DNA of 50,144 nucleotides, taken from NCBI GenBank assembly GCA_001777665.1, contig MFEQ01000008.1, positions 1 to 50,144 of the forward strand. The letters are read 5' to 3'. Positions 7,492 to 15,052 of this stretch are shown here, one piece after another. Under the pieces are notes generated by a model. That model worked only from the letters and a program-made list of their open reading frames with translations, was not told the DNA's origin and did not search any database. The position numbers and the translations under genes were made by a program. Numbering within the stretch: position 1 is the first letter of the stretch; each line of letters opens with the position of its first letter. This DNA is from Candidatus Doudnabacteria bacterium RIFCSPHIGHO2_02_FULL_42_25. GTDB taxonomy: Bacteria; Patescibacteria; Doudnabacteria; UBA920; O2-02-FULL-48-8.

Positions 7492-8195
7492 AATGGTTAA
7501 AGTCTAAAACTGAACAGGGACTAACCAAACTACTGAAACATGGCAGTGGTGATTTTCGATTTGATCCAAAAAATATTAGACACCGTTTAATGGCTTCGAT
7601 TGAACAAACAAAACCCCATCCGATCAAGCATTTTCGCTTGAATCGCGTTTTTAAATTTTCCGCAAGTTTTGCTGGATTCGTTCTAATCGTCTCCGCGACA
7701 TTTGCTTTCGCCTCCAACCAAGTTCCGGGGGACAAACTCTTTGCCTTAAATAAAGCGGGGGAATCTGTTATTTTAAGCTTGCCGATGCCAGCAGAACAGC
7801 GCGCGCAAGTTAGAGATTATATTGTTGACCAGCGTTTCGAAGCTTTGGATGCAGTCAATCTAGCGCCCGGAACGAAGAGCCTCGAAACTATCAAAGAGTC
7901 CGATGAAAGCTTGATGCGCGCAGTGCAAGAAATTTCCAAAAACAAGCAAAAGTTAGAAGCCAAAGGCAAAACCAAACAGGCGGCAAAACTGGAAGTAATT
8001 TTGGATAACTTGCAAAAAAAAGCGGCGGATCGTGAAAAAATAATTCAAAAATTAGAAGACGAAACAGAAGATGAAGAAACGAAAGCAAGAATTCACCAAC
8101 ATTTAGAGCAAATTAAAAACAGCCGAGAAAAAGCTCGACTGGAAATCAAACGCTTCCAAAATCCAGAATCGGAATCAGACCAAATACTTTTCTAA
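7488..8195 (+). CDS. DUF5667-type membrane protein, likely anti-sigma partner
   Basis: 235 residues. Cytosolic N-terminus (1-55), one membrane helix at about 57-75, then the DUF5667 signature VPGDKLFALNKAGESV, and a long charged coiled coil (about 130-225, rich in Lys, Glu and Gln). The ATG overlaps the sigma-factor stop, so the two are translationally coupled. Sigma plus single-span partner is the usual layout of an ECF sigma and its anti-sigma. A canonical zinc (HxxxCxxC) anti-sigma motif is absent, so the role is inferred from context. The 3' end overlaps the convergent neighbour by 21 nt. Confidence 0.7.
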   Translation: MKWLKSKTEQGLTKLLKHGSGDFRFDPKNIRHRLMASIEQTKPHPIKHFRLNRVFKFSASFAGFVLIVSATFAFASNQVPGDKLFALNKAGESVILSLPMPAEQRAQVRDYIVDQRFEALDAVNLAPGTKSLETIKESDESLMRAVQEISKNKQKLEAKGKTKQAAKLEVILDNLQKKAADREKIIQKLEDETEDEETKARIHQHLEQIKNSREKARLEIKRFQNPESESDQILF

Positions 8196-8912
8196 ATCAG
8201 TTAAAAACTCCTTGCGGATTTCTAACTGACGCATCACCCCCTGCCAAACTAATTCTTTCGATTCGAGGTCGAATGTCACCTTTTCTAAAATCATGGAAGA
8301 GTTGTTTTCTGTATTTAATATTTCTAAATCTTTATGGTTCAAGCCTAACTTGACCAACATTTGCTGCATGGCTTTGCGTATGACATTTTCGGAGATATCA
8401 TAAGCCGCGAAAGCTCCAACCGCTGTTTGCCACTCTCCTGTCGAATAAATTTCGGAAAGTTCCGCGATAAAATTCCGCGTTGGTTCTTTGGGTTCGGCAC
8501 GCTCAATTTCTTCTGGGGAGAAACCTAGCGTCAACAAAAGAATGACCCATTGCTCTCGTGATTTGGTTTTCAGAATCCCTTGCTCAACGCTATGTCCGAC
8601 CAACTCCTCGGTGCGGCGATTTTCCAAAATAGTCAGGGCGGTTTCGGCTAAGGGGTCGTCTGATTCCGATAAATTAGCTATAGCAAACCGCAAAAATCCT
8701 GGATCGCCTTCTCGGCTCCCCAAAAAAGCCTCGTTTGCCAAAAAAACCTGAAGGACGAATTTCTTGATTTTTTCGGATTTGGATTGAGTCGTACTCATTT
8801 CCTCCAAAATCGCCCAGGATTGCATTTCCTGTGGCACGTATTGGTTAATCCAATCGATAAATTGCTCACCAATTAGATCCGCTATAGCTTGGTTGGGAGA
8901 TAGCATGTTCAT
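8175..8912 (-). CDS. Conserved helical protein of unknown function
   Basis: 245 residues, no signal peptide or membrane segment. It looks all-helical, with blocks such as WINQYVPQEMQSWAILEEM and AVGAFAAYDISENVIRKAM. The second block faintly recalls heme-oxygenase-like (TENA/PqqC/CADD) proteins, but the conserved Glu/His metal residues are not in place (AYD instead of AYE, no matching His), so that link is a guess. The ATG at 8912 lies 7 nt from a TATACT box, giving a likely leaderless mRNA. It diverges from the membrane-protein gene at 8987 and overlaps the DUF5667 gene at its 3' end. Function not recognised. Confidence 0.7.
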   Translation of the reverse strand: MNMLSPNQAIADLIGEQFIDWINQYVPQEMQSWAILEEMSTTQSKSEKIKKFVLQVFLANEAFLGSREGDPGFLRFAIANLSESDDPLAETALTILENRRTEELVGHSVEQGILKTKSREQWVILLLTLGFSPEEIERAEPKEPTRNFIAELSEIYSTGEWQTAVGAFAAYDISENVIRKAMQQMLVKLGLNHKDLEILNTENNSSMILEKVTFDLESKELVWQGVMRQLEIRKEFLTDLEKYLV

Positions 8913-8919
8913 GTTTTGT

Positions 8920-8949
8920 AGTATAGCCAGGCATTGACACTGACGTCAA
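8920..8949 (-). promoter_or_regulatory. Promoter of the 8912 gene
   Basis: On the minus strand TTGACG, an 18-nt spacer, then TATACT, then 7 nt to the ATG. Its -35 box forms an inverted pair with the TTGACA of the plus-strand promoter. Confidence 0.6.
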
Positions 8950-8962
8950 TTTCTGCTAACAT
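8934..8962 (+). promoter_or_regulatory. Strong promoter of the 8987 membrane-protein gene
   Basis: TTGACA (8934-8939), a 17-nt spacer, then extended -10 TGCTAACAT. The expected transcript starts near 8969, which supports translation from ATG 8987. Confidence 0.7.
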
Positions 8963-8986
8963 ATACAGTTAAATTAATTGACCCAT

Positions 8987-9658
8987 ATGACCAGACTTTT
9001 GCTGCTAATCCTTCTGCTTACAGTAGTCTATTCCTGGGATGAATGCAAATATGTCTTGCATGCTGTCTGGGCCAAAATTCGAAAAAGAAAAATAACTGAA
9101 TATCAAAAATCAGAAACTGATTTGTTAGTATCTGATATTGTTTTGATTGCAACTATTCCACTAAGCTTGGCATTTTTGATGCTGGGTTCACAATCATTGC
9201 TCATAAAGCTCCTGCTGCTCTTAGCAGAGTTCGTGCTCATCGGATTAATTCTGCGGGGATTAGAGGAGTATCGCCGCCGCAGAAAATTTACGTCTCACTA
9301 CCAAGGTTTCGATAAAGCGGTTGCCATCGGCTTTAGTGTTCTGGGGTTCCTTTCGCCTTCCATGCAATTTGCGAGTGGTGTTGTTCGATCGACCACGCAT
9401 GTGGGAAAATACTTAATCGCGCTCGCCATTCCCCTGACATTGGGCTTGGTTCTAACTTTCTTAAGCCAGCAATTAGGAGAGGAGCAATTTAGTTCGCAAC
9501 TGGATGTCTTAATTATTATTGCAGTTTTCGGAATTATCTTAAATATAACCATCGAAGCGCTAGAACATATGTTTTATATATCGAAGTACAAACTTAGTTC
9601 ATTGCTTCGAATCGTTCTCGGGATCTTTACTTGCACATATCTCTACTTTATGCTATAA
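8987..9658 (+). CDS. Multi-span membrane protein of unknown function
   Basis: 223 residues with about five or six hydrophobic segments: an N-terminal one (TRLLLLILLLTVVYS), a pair near 50-90, one near 135-155 (YLIALAIPLTLGLVLTFL), one near 172-190 and a C-terminal one. Charged cytosolic patches KIRKRKITE and EEYRRRRKF sit between. An in-frame TTG at 8978 is possible, but ATG 8987 fits the promoter better. No family recognised. The end of the gene contains the promoter of the next gene. Confidence 0.75.
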   Translation: MTRLLLLILLLTVVYSWDECKYVLHAVWAKIRKRKITEYQKSETDLLVSDIVLIATIPLSLAFLMLGSQSLLIKLLLLLAEFVLIGLILRGLEEYRRRRKFTSHYQGFDKAVAIGFSVLGFLSPSMQFASGVVRSTTHVGKYLIALAIPLTLGLVLTFLSQQLGEEQFSSQLDVLIIIAVFGIILNITIEALEHMFYISKYKLSSLLRIVLGIFTCTYLYFML

Positions 9659-9659
9659 T
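9631..9659 (+). promoter_or_regulatory. Promoter inside 3' end of the membrane-protein gene
   Basis: TTGCAC, 17-nt spacer, extended -10 TGCTATAAT; the -10 overlaps the stop codon of the preceding gene. It drives the 9675/10146 gene pair. Confidence 0.65.
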
Positions 9660-9674
9660 ATATGTGAAAGTTAG

Positions 9675-10142
9675 ATGACATTACGAAATAAACATAAACT
9701 TAAAAAAATGATAATCAATAGTAAAAAGTTATTGCTATGGGTTTTGGTCATTATCGGACTGGTTGTTATCCTCTGGTATCTCCAATTAACAAGCCAAAAT
9801 CGGTCGGTTTTCAGTAATCCGTACGAACCCCAACCGGTTCAACCGACTCTCTATACCAATGAATTCCCGCGGGAACTAATGTTGTTTGACTCTCAAGGTC
9901 AAAACTTCACTGTCACGAAGGAAGGGAATAAAACCGTGGTTCAGACCCGATTCAATACCAATAATCGAGTCGGCTTAGTTTTTAGTGGCTATCGAACTAG
10001 CTTACTGAACAACTCCTGGACTCTGGAAACTGATGACACAAAAAATAATTTAATCGTGGCAAGCAAACAAGCCTATCGTGCTACACTACGTTTGAATAAA
10101 ATTCCCACCGGGACGGAAGTTAATTTAAAAGTAACTTATTAA
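9675..10142 (+). CDS. Single-span membrane-anchored protein, unknown function
   Basis: 155 residues. A basic N-terminus and one membrane helix (about 17-37, LLLWVLVIIGLVVILWYL) precede an exposed beta-rich domain (about 60-155) without recognised motifs. ATG 9675 lies 15 nt after the -10 box; ATG 9708 in the same frame is an alternative and would keep the helix. Three bases separate its stop from the PA14-type secreted protein, so the two are probably one transcript and may work together at the cell surface. Confidence 0.7.
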   Translation: MTLRNKHKLKKMIINSKKLLLWVLVIIGLVVILWYLQLTSQNRSVFSNPYEPQPVQPTLYTNEFPRELMLFDSQGQNFTVTKEGNKTVVQTRFNTNNRVGLVFSGYRTSLLNNSWTLETDDTKNNLIVASKQAYRATLRLNKIPTGTEVNLKVTY

Positions 10143-10145
10143 TCC

Positions 10146-11879
10146 ATGCCAAATAAAATAAAAACTACTTTAGCATCGATCACTGTTCTCGGATTATTAC
10201 TGACATTCGTCACACCGGCGAATGCGGGTACGATTCGACGCGACTATTGGTCACCAGTAACAGGTGGGCCAACAATTTACGATTTAATTAATGGCAGTAG
10301 TTATCCAATTAATCCAAGTGGGACTTCGGAACTTTCCAGTTTTGAAGGCCCAACAAATACAGATGACTGGTACGGCTCTCACACCTATGGCTATGTCGTT
10401 CCTTCTCTAACTGCTGATTATACTTTTTATATTGCAGGAGATGATAACGCTGATTTGTTTCTAAGTCCAAATGACAATCCTTACGATCGGGTTTTGATTG
10501 CCACCAATGCAACAGACTCGAGTAATTATACAGCACCGCTTGAGTGGAATAAATATCCATCCCAAGCTTCAGAACCGATACAGCTCGTATCTGGTCAACG
10601 CTACTTTATCGAAGCGAGACAGAAAGAAGCTTACTCCAATGACAACATAGCCGTAGGATGGAACTCTAACGGCGGTAACATTAATGTGATCCCAGGATCA
10701 AACCTTGAGACATTTGTCGGATCATATCCTGACTATTGCCCATTAGGTGCGCAAGCCGGACGGATAGTTGTCCCGCTTATGGATAGAACTGATGACGCTT
10801 TAATTGATAATGGGTCTTGGGAGCAATCAATTGTCGTAAATAATGATGTTACTATACCCGCAGGAACATACAATATTACTGTCGCGACCTTTGATGATCG
10901 CACTGGCCTCACTCCTGATCAAGATTACGAACAAGTAACCATGGTTTTGCTTGCAGGCGAAGATGAACTAACTAGCAATCCAACCCCTGATTTACCACTA
11001 AATAAAGAATGGCTCATTTCCACAGTTAATACTAACTTTGTAATTGCCGAGGAAGTTTCTACTGTTGCAGCAATACATTCAGCCTATTATAATCCCAATC
11101 CTCATGGAGTAAAAGCAATTTGTGCAGCATTTGATCTAAGCAGTGGAGTGCCACCAGCTCCAAATCTCGATTTTGGGTATTCTTACTGTAATAATGGCCT
11201 GCCGTTTGTTGGACTATATTATTCAGCAAACCCAAACGAGTCAGGTCCTTCGGCTGATAAAATTGAAATTTATAGAGATGGGGCTCTGGTTCACACAGAT
11301 GACACTCCAGTATTTATTCCAAACAATGAGTGGTTCAATGATCCAGATCTGAATCCCAGTCAAACTTATATTTACACGGCCAAAGCTTTCATCGGAAGTG
11401 TAGAATCGCCAGCAACGATTTTAAATCATACTACACTAAGTTGCCTAGCCCAAGTCATTGCAACAATTAATCTTATTGCAGTAAATGAAGTTGCTTACAC
11501 CACTCAAACCAAAATAAAAAATGGCGATATCCTAACTTATCAGATCCTCCTCCAAAATGCTGGGGGAGTGTATGCACCTCAAGCAGACCTTACCAATACC
11601 GTAACTAATGCAGTCTATGACCCAGCGATACCAAATAGTTTTGAGTGCTATAGCTGTCAAGTAATCTCTAGCGACTCGAATTCAATAAGTTTCCAAATAT
11701 ATGGTATCTCTTCCCAAACGTCCCTTAACATGAAGGTTCGCGTTGAAATCGAAAACAGTCAGATAGTCACATTTGAAACAGCGGGAACAGCTGACCCGGG
11801 TGATACTTCAGTTTATGATAAAGACTACATAGTTGTTACCCCGTCTAATCAAAAAGTTCCTTCCTTCATTGAACGATAA
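10146..11879 (+). CDS. Secreted PA14-like multidomain surface protein
   Basis: 577 residues. The signal peptide ends at about residue 27 (TPANA/G). Residues ~28-180 resemble a PA14 domain: REYW-type start (RRDYWSPVTGGPTIYDL), FEGPTNTDDWYGSHTYGYVVP, YTFYIAGDDNADLFLSP, and RYFIEARQKEAYSNDNIAVGW. PA14 domains usually bind glycans or occur in adhesins and glycosidases. A middle region (about 190-340) and an Ig/fibronectin-like module (PAPNLDFGYSY...IEIYRDGALV) follow. The C-terminus (about 440-577) looks like a DUF11-type surface repeat (LTYQILLQNAGGVYAPQADLTN). No LPXTG motif or C-terminal anchor is seen. Probably an adhesin or surface-binding protein; no catalytic residues identified. Confidence 0.8.
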   Translation: MPNKIKTTLASITVLGLLLTFVTPANAGTIRRDYWSPVTGGPTIYDLINGSSYPINPSGTSELSSFEGPTNTDDWYGSHTYGYVVPSLTADYTFYIAGDDNADLFLSPNDNPYDRVLIATNATDSSNYTAPLEWNKYPSQASEPIQLVSGQRYFIEARQKEAYSNDNIAVGWNSNGGNINVIPGSNLETFVGSYPDYCPLGAQAGRIVVPLMDRTDDALIDNGSWEQSIVVNNDVTIPAGTYNITVATFDDRTGLTPDQDYEQVTMVLLAGEDELTSNPTPDLPLNKEWLISTVNTNFVIAEEVSTVAAIHSAYYNPNPHGVKAICAAFDLSSGVPPAPNLDFGYSYCNNGLPFVGLYYSANPNESGPSADKIEIYRDGALVHTDDTPVFIPNNEWFNDPDLNPSQTYIYTAKAFIGSVESPATILNHTTLSCLAQVIATINLIAVNEVAYTTQTKIKNGDILTYQILLQNAGGVYAPQADLTNTVTNAVYDPAIPNSFECYSCQVISSDSNSISFQIYGISSQTSLNMKVRVEIENSQIVTFETAGTADPGDTSVYDKDYIVVTPSNQKVPSFIER

Positions 11880-11888
11880 ACTAACCTC

Positions 11889-11923
11889 AAAAAAGTAGAC
11901 TTGAAAGAGTCTACTTTTTATTT
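11889..11923 (+). terminator. Intrinsic terminator after PA14-like gene
   Basis: AAAAAAGTAGACT pairs with AGTCTACTTTTT around a TGAAAG loop, followed by an AT-rich tract. Confidence 0.85.
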
Positions 11924-11939
11924 TACCTTATAGTATATT

Positions 11940-11948
11940 TGGTATAAT
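11940..11948 (+). promoter_or_regulatory. Extended -10 promoter giving a leaderless start
   Basis: TGGTATAAT; the hexamer ends 6 nt before ATG 11955, so transcription should begin at or next to the A of the start codon. Confidence 0.6.
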
Positions 11949-11954
11949 AAAATT

Positions 11955-12323
11955 ATGAATGATAAGACTTTAATTAAATGGTTCAGTGTTCTTTCAGTTA
12001 TTGGAATGATTTTTGGTATTGTCTACTCATTCTTTGGATTGGGAATCCTACCGGTATCCAAAGATGTATTGGTACCCTGGGGAAATGGCGTTTACGGATC
12101 AACAATGATAGGTTTCTTTGTCCTGTTATTCTTTGTCGGACGGCTTGCTTTCCGAAATGGTGATATTACATTAATGAAAGTAATGCTCTACAGCTTATTC
12201 TCTTGGCTTATAATTGAAGCGTCATTCTCAATCTATTATGAAATTTATTTCAACTTTGCCGTGGACGCGGTGCTGATGATCTTTTTTGGCTATCCGCTTC
12301 TGAAACGAATCCAGCAACGATAA
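11955..12323 (+). CDS. Small four-span membrane protein
   Basis: 122 residues with four hydrophobic segments (about 9-30, 48-68, 75-92, 97-115) and short loops; the C-terminus is basic (LLKRIQQR). No family recognised. It has its own extended -10 promoter 6 nt upstream, no ribosome-binding site, and its own terminator, so it is a monocistronic, probably leaderless gene. In size and layout it resembles many small uncharacterised membrane proteins of Patescibacteria. Confidence 0.75.
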   Translation: MNDKTLIKWFSVLSVIGMIFGIVYSFFGLGILPVSKDVLVPWGNGVYGSTMIGFFVLLFFVGRLAFRNGDITLMKVMLYSLFSWLIIEASFSIYYEIYFNFAVDAVLMIFFGYPLLKRIQQR

Positions 12324-12341
12324 ATTCAATATGCCTAATAG

Positions 12342-12371
12342 AAAAAATCCCACCAGATGGTGAGATTTTTT
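12342..12371. terminator. Bidirectional terminator between membrane gene and tRNA-Glu
   Basis: AAAAAATC and CACC pair with GGTG and GATTTTTT around AGAT, with one mismatch. The A and T runs on both sides let it serve the plus-strand gene and the minus-strand tRNA. Confidence 0.8.
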
Positions 12372-12373
12372 CT

Positions 12374-12448
12374 TGGCAGCCCCACGGGGAATCGGACCCC
12401 GATTACCAGGATGAAAACCTGGCGTCCTAACCATTAGACGATAGGGCC
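12374..12448 (-). tRNA. tRNA-Glu (anticodon UUC)
   Basis: Read on the minus strand from 12448. The acceptor stem GGCCCTA pairs with TGGGGCT (one G-T at the end), the D-arm contains CTAATGGTTAGG, the anticodon stem CCAGG/CCTGG holds the loop TTTTCAT with anticodon TTC, and the T-arm CGGGG/CCCCG holds TCCGATT. The discriminator is G and CCA is encoded in the genome. It reads GAA and GAG codons. Confidence 0.95.
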
Positions 12449-12510
12449 TCGTTTTAAGCCTTGATAGTATATAGTAAAAACAGACGCTTTTCAATACTTC
12501 ATGAGTTTTC

Positions 12511-12519
12511 TGGTATAAT
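12511..12519 (+). promoter_or_regulatory. Extended -10 promoter of DUF475 gene
   Basis: TGGTATAAT; the hexamer ends 7 nt before ATG 12527, giving a predicted leaderless mRNA. Confidence 0.6.
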
Positions 12520-12526
12520 AAAGACT

Positions 12527-13456
12527 ATGGAAATCTGGGCATTACTTCTGACAGTCGCTGGGCTGTCGTTATTTGAAATCATCACTAGCGTCGATAACGC
12601 TATTATCAATGCTGAAGTGCTTTCTACTATGGGCCAACGTGCCCGTCGGTGGTTTTTGTTGTGGGGTATTTTAATTGCTGTATTTTTAGTCAGGGGACTT
12701 CTGCCGCTTGTTATAGTTTGGGCGGCCAACCCCGGTTTAGGATTTATGGGTTCTTTGACCGCAACTTTTAGTAATGATCCGCGGGTAATTGCCGCAGTCG
12801 AGCAGTCTTCTCCCATCCTACTTATTGGTGGTGGTATGTTTTTGGTATTTCTTTTCTTACACTGGTTATTTTTGGAACCAAAAAATTATGGATTATGGGG
12901 GGAACGATTTTTCCAACGCCAAGGAGCTTGGTTTTTTGCCCTCGTTTCAATGATTTTGGCATTTGTCGTTTGGTTCGCATTGAAAGAAAATCCATTATTG
13001 GCATTTGGAGCAGTTCTAGGTTCTTCATCTTTCTTCATCATCCACGGCTTCAGAACATACGCTGAAGAGCAGGAAAAAAAGATGATCACCGGAAATATTT
13101 CCGATGTTAGTAAGGTCGCTTACCTGGAAGTACTCGATGCGACCTTCTCTATCGACGGAGTCATCGGAGCATTCGCATTCACTTTCTCCGTGCCACTGAT
13201 TCTGCTTGGCAACGGATTAGGCGCAGTCGTCCTGCGAAAATTAACAGTCAGCAACATCGAACGTATCAAACGTTATAAATATCTCAAAAACGGGGCGATG
13301 TATTCTATTTTATTCTTAGGCGCCATTATGCTATTGGACAGCTTTGGTTACCATATCCCGCATTGGCTCTCCCCTCTGATCACCTTCGGTACAGTTGGTT
13401 ACTTCTTCTTAAAATCCCGACAAGAACTGCTCGCCTCTGAAACGAAGCAGTTGTAA
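12527..13456 (+). CDS. DUF475 / TerC-family integral membrane protein
   Basis: 309 residues, about eight membrane segments. Two inverted half-motifs typical of TerC/DUF475 proteins are clear: FEIITSVDNAIINAEVL near residue 15 and LEVLDATFSIDGVIGAFAF near residue 205, each with an acidic residue inside the membrane. TerC relatives are linked to metal (Mn/Ca) export and tellurium resistance; the substrate here is unknown. An upstream in-frame start at 12461 is rejected because the promoter (-10 at 12514-12519) lies inside that extension. Monocistronic. Confidence 0.88.
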   Translation: MEIWALLLTVAGLSLFEIITSVDNAIINAEVLSTMGQRARRWFLLWGILIAVFLVRGLLPLVIVWAANPGLGFMGSLTATFSNDPRVIAAVEQSSPILLIGGGMFLVFLFLHWLFLEPKNYGLWGERFFQRQGAWFFALVSMILAFVVWFALKENPLLAFGAVLGSSSFFIIHGFRTYAEEQEKKMITGNISDVSKVAYLEVLDATFSIDGVIGAFAFTFSVPLILLGNGLGAVVLRKLTVSNIERIKRYKYLKNGAMYSILFLGAIMLLDSFGYHIPHWLSPLITFGTVGYFFLKSRQELLASETKQL

Positions 13457-13457
13457 C

Positions 13458-13486
13458 TTGTCACAATTGTTCTCTTAGTTTAAATA
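13458..13486 (+). promoter_or_regulatory. Probable promoter of YggT gene
   Basis: TTGTCA, 17-nt spacer, TAAATA, about 57 nt before ATG 13543. Confidence 0.45.
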
Positions 13487-13514
13487 ACCCAAAATATAGC
13501 CATAATTAATCAAG

Positions 13515-13534
13515 CCTGCCTGCCGGCAGGCAGG
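13515..13534. repeat. CCTGCC-type palindrome, copy 1
   Basis: Perfect 20-bp palindrome CCTGCCTGCC/GGCAGGCAGG in the leader of the YggT gene. Its last bases with the next ones (GGGAG) also form the apparent ribosome site. Near-identical copies, with one T for C, lie at 18903-18922 and about 19008-19027. Confidence 0.9.
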
Positions 13535-13542
13535 GAGTAATT

Positions 13543-13890
13543 ATGGCAGATATTATAATAGAAAAAGAACCAACGACGCATTATGCAGCTAGGATTGTTT
13601 GGACTATCTTGGGTGTAGTCAATGTCTTCCTGGCACTCCGGTTTATTCTGAAATTAATTGCGGCAAATCCTGGAGCTGGATTTACAGATTTTATTTATCG
13701 CGCTTCAGCCCCGCTGTTAGCACCATTTGTGAATGTAGTTCGTAACGTTCGCACTGACGCTTCCGGCGGTATCTTTGAATGGAATACCCTGATTGCCATG
13801 GCAGTTTATTCCTTACTCGCCTGGGTGATAGTAAGACTATTCTTTTTGGGAAGCCGTACTGACCGAGTCGATTACGTGAGCCGGCCGTAA
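13543..13890 (+). CDS. YggT family membrane protein
   Basis: 115 residues with two to three membrane helices. The YggT pattern is visible: RIVWTILGVVNVFLALRFILKLI, then GFTDFIYRASAPLLAPF, then a C-terminal helix (LIAMAVYSLLAWVIVRLFFL). YggT-like proteins occur widely and are tied loosely to osmotic or envelope functions; the role here is unknown. The ribosome site GGGAG appears to come from the end of the CCTGCC palindrome. A strong terminator follows. Confidence 0.85.
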   Translation: MADIIIEKEPTTHYAARIVWTILGVVNVFLALRFILKLIAANPGAGFTDFIYRASAPLLAPFVNVVRNVRTDASGGIFEWNTLIAMAVYSLLAWVIVRLFFLGSRTDRVDYVSRP

Positions 13891-13903
13891 AGGTGGGCAT
13901 GAT

Positions 13904-13937
13904 AAAAACTACGTAGGTAACTACGTAGTTTTTATTT
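13904..13937 (+). terminator. Intrinsic terminator after YggT gene
   Basis: AAAAACTACGTAG pairs with CTACGTAGTTTTT around GTAA, then ATTT. It is symmetric and could act on both strands. Confidence 0.85.
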
Positions 13938-13988
13938 AGTATAAATTCGTGCTAATATTCGTGTGCTTTAGTGTTTAAAGATCCCCAT

Positions 13989-15008
13989 ATGTACAACCTA
14001 TCCATCTTAGCTATTGAAACCAGCTGCGATGAAACTGCCGCCGCAGTGATCGAGGGTGACCCTCGTATCAAATCGAATATCATCGCCTCCCAAGCGAAAC
14101 TCCACGCGAGGTACGGAGGTGTCGTGCCCGAGGTCGCTGCCCGGAGTCACATTACTGCGATTATTCCGACGATTGATTTGGCGTTAAAAAAAGCCAAAAC
14201 TAAACTTTCAGATATTGACTACATTGCTGTGACCCAAGGACCGGGGCTTATGACTTCACTCATGGTCGGGATCGATACAGCGAAAGCTTTAGGTGCAGCA
14301 TTAAATATTCCTGTTATCCCAATCAATCATCTGGAAGCGCACATTTACGCGAACTTCGTTGAACAAAATATTAAATTCCCAGCTGTAATATTGATTGTTT
14401 CGGGAGGTCATACCCTGTTAGTCGAAGTTAAGGGCCATGGTAAATACCGCATCTTGGGAGAAACTGTCGATGATGCGGCTGGTGAAGCGTTTGATAAAAC
14501 TGCAAAAATGCTGGGACTGGGCTATCCAGGTGGTCCGATGATTTCGAAACTAGCGAAAAATGGAAACCCTGCAGCTTTTGATTTCCCGAGGCCTATGATT
14601 AACTCCAGTAATTTTAATTTCAGTTTTTCAGGACTGAAAACAGCCGTTTTGTATAAAGTCCAACAGCTTAAATCTTTGAACTTAATTCTTAAATCTAATT
14701 TAGCGGCTTCCGTTCAGCAAGCCATCGTCGATGTGCTGATATCGAAAACAGAAAAAGCGGTCAAACAATACAAACCCAAAACAATCATGCTCGGCGGCGG
14801 AGTTGCTGCCAATTCACTGCTGCGACAGCGATTTTCTCTATTAGCTAAAAGCTATAAGCTAAACGCTATTATTCCCAAACTTGAATACTGTACTGACAAC
14901 GCAGCAATGATCGGACTCGCCGCTTATTATCGATTAAAAACCAAGAAAGCAATCCGCCAACTGGCGGACAAAAACTTCGGAGTCGAACCAAATTTGAAAA
15001 TAAAATAA
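13989..15008 (+). CDS. tsaD: tRNA N6-threonylcarbamoyladenosine synthase subunit TsaD
   Basis: 339 residues, full length. Transfers the threonylcarbamoyl group to A37 of ANN-decoding tRNAs. ASKHA motifs: LAIETSCDETAAAV, HARYGGVVPEVAAR, VTQGPGLMTSL, the metal pair HLEAH (His114, His118), VSGGHTLLV, ETVDDAAGEAFDK, FSFSGLKTAV and MLGGGVAANSLLR. A GTG at 13971 in frame would add six residues; ATG 13989 matches family N-termini (MYNLSILAIETS). A TGCTAATAT extended -10 lies at 13950-13958. Its partners TsaB-like (27777-28118) and TsaE (43378-43848) are elsewhere in this window. Confidence 0.95.
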   Translation: MYNLSILAIETSCDETAAAVIEGDPRIKSNIIASQAKLHARYGGVVPEVAARSHITAIIPTIDLALKKAKTKLSDIDYIAVTQGPGLMTSLMVGIDTAKALGAALNIPVIPINHLEAHIYANFVEQNIKFPAVILIVSGGHTLLVEVKGHGKYRILGETVDDAAGEAFDKTAKMLGLGYPGGPMISKLAKNGNPAAFDFPRPMINSSNFNFSFSGLKTAVLYKVQQLKSLNLILKSNLAASVQQAIVDVLISKTEKAVKQYKPKTIMLGGGVAANSLLRQRFSLLAKSYKLNAIIPKLEYCTDNAAMIGLAAYYRLKTKKAIRQLADKNFGVEPNLKIK

Positions 15009-15010
15009 TC

Positions 15011-15052
15011 AAAAAAAGAACGACACCGCAGCCTTGGCTGACAATGCCGTTT
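15011..15052 (-). terminator. Intrinsic terminator of GGDEF gene
   Basis: On the minus strand a long hairpin, with GTCAGCC/GGCTG near the loop and AACG/CGTT at the base with one bulge, overlaps the stop codon and is followed by seven T. Confidence 0.8.

Noticed and set aside
8175..8912. Heme-oxygenase-like diiron oxidase
   Set aside because: The general helical pattern is suggestive, but the conserved Glu and His ligands are not in place, so I left it as unknown.
12228..12494. Minus-strand open frame covering the tRNA-Glu
   Set aside because: It runs through the tRNA and the bidirectional terminator; it is not a protein gene.
12461..12526. Upstream extension of the DUF475 gene
   Set aside because: The -10 box at 12514-12519 lies inside it, and the family motif begins right after ATG 12527.
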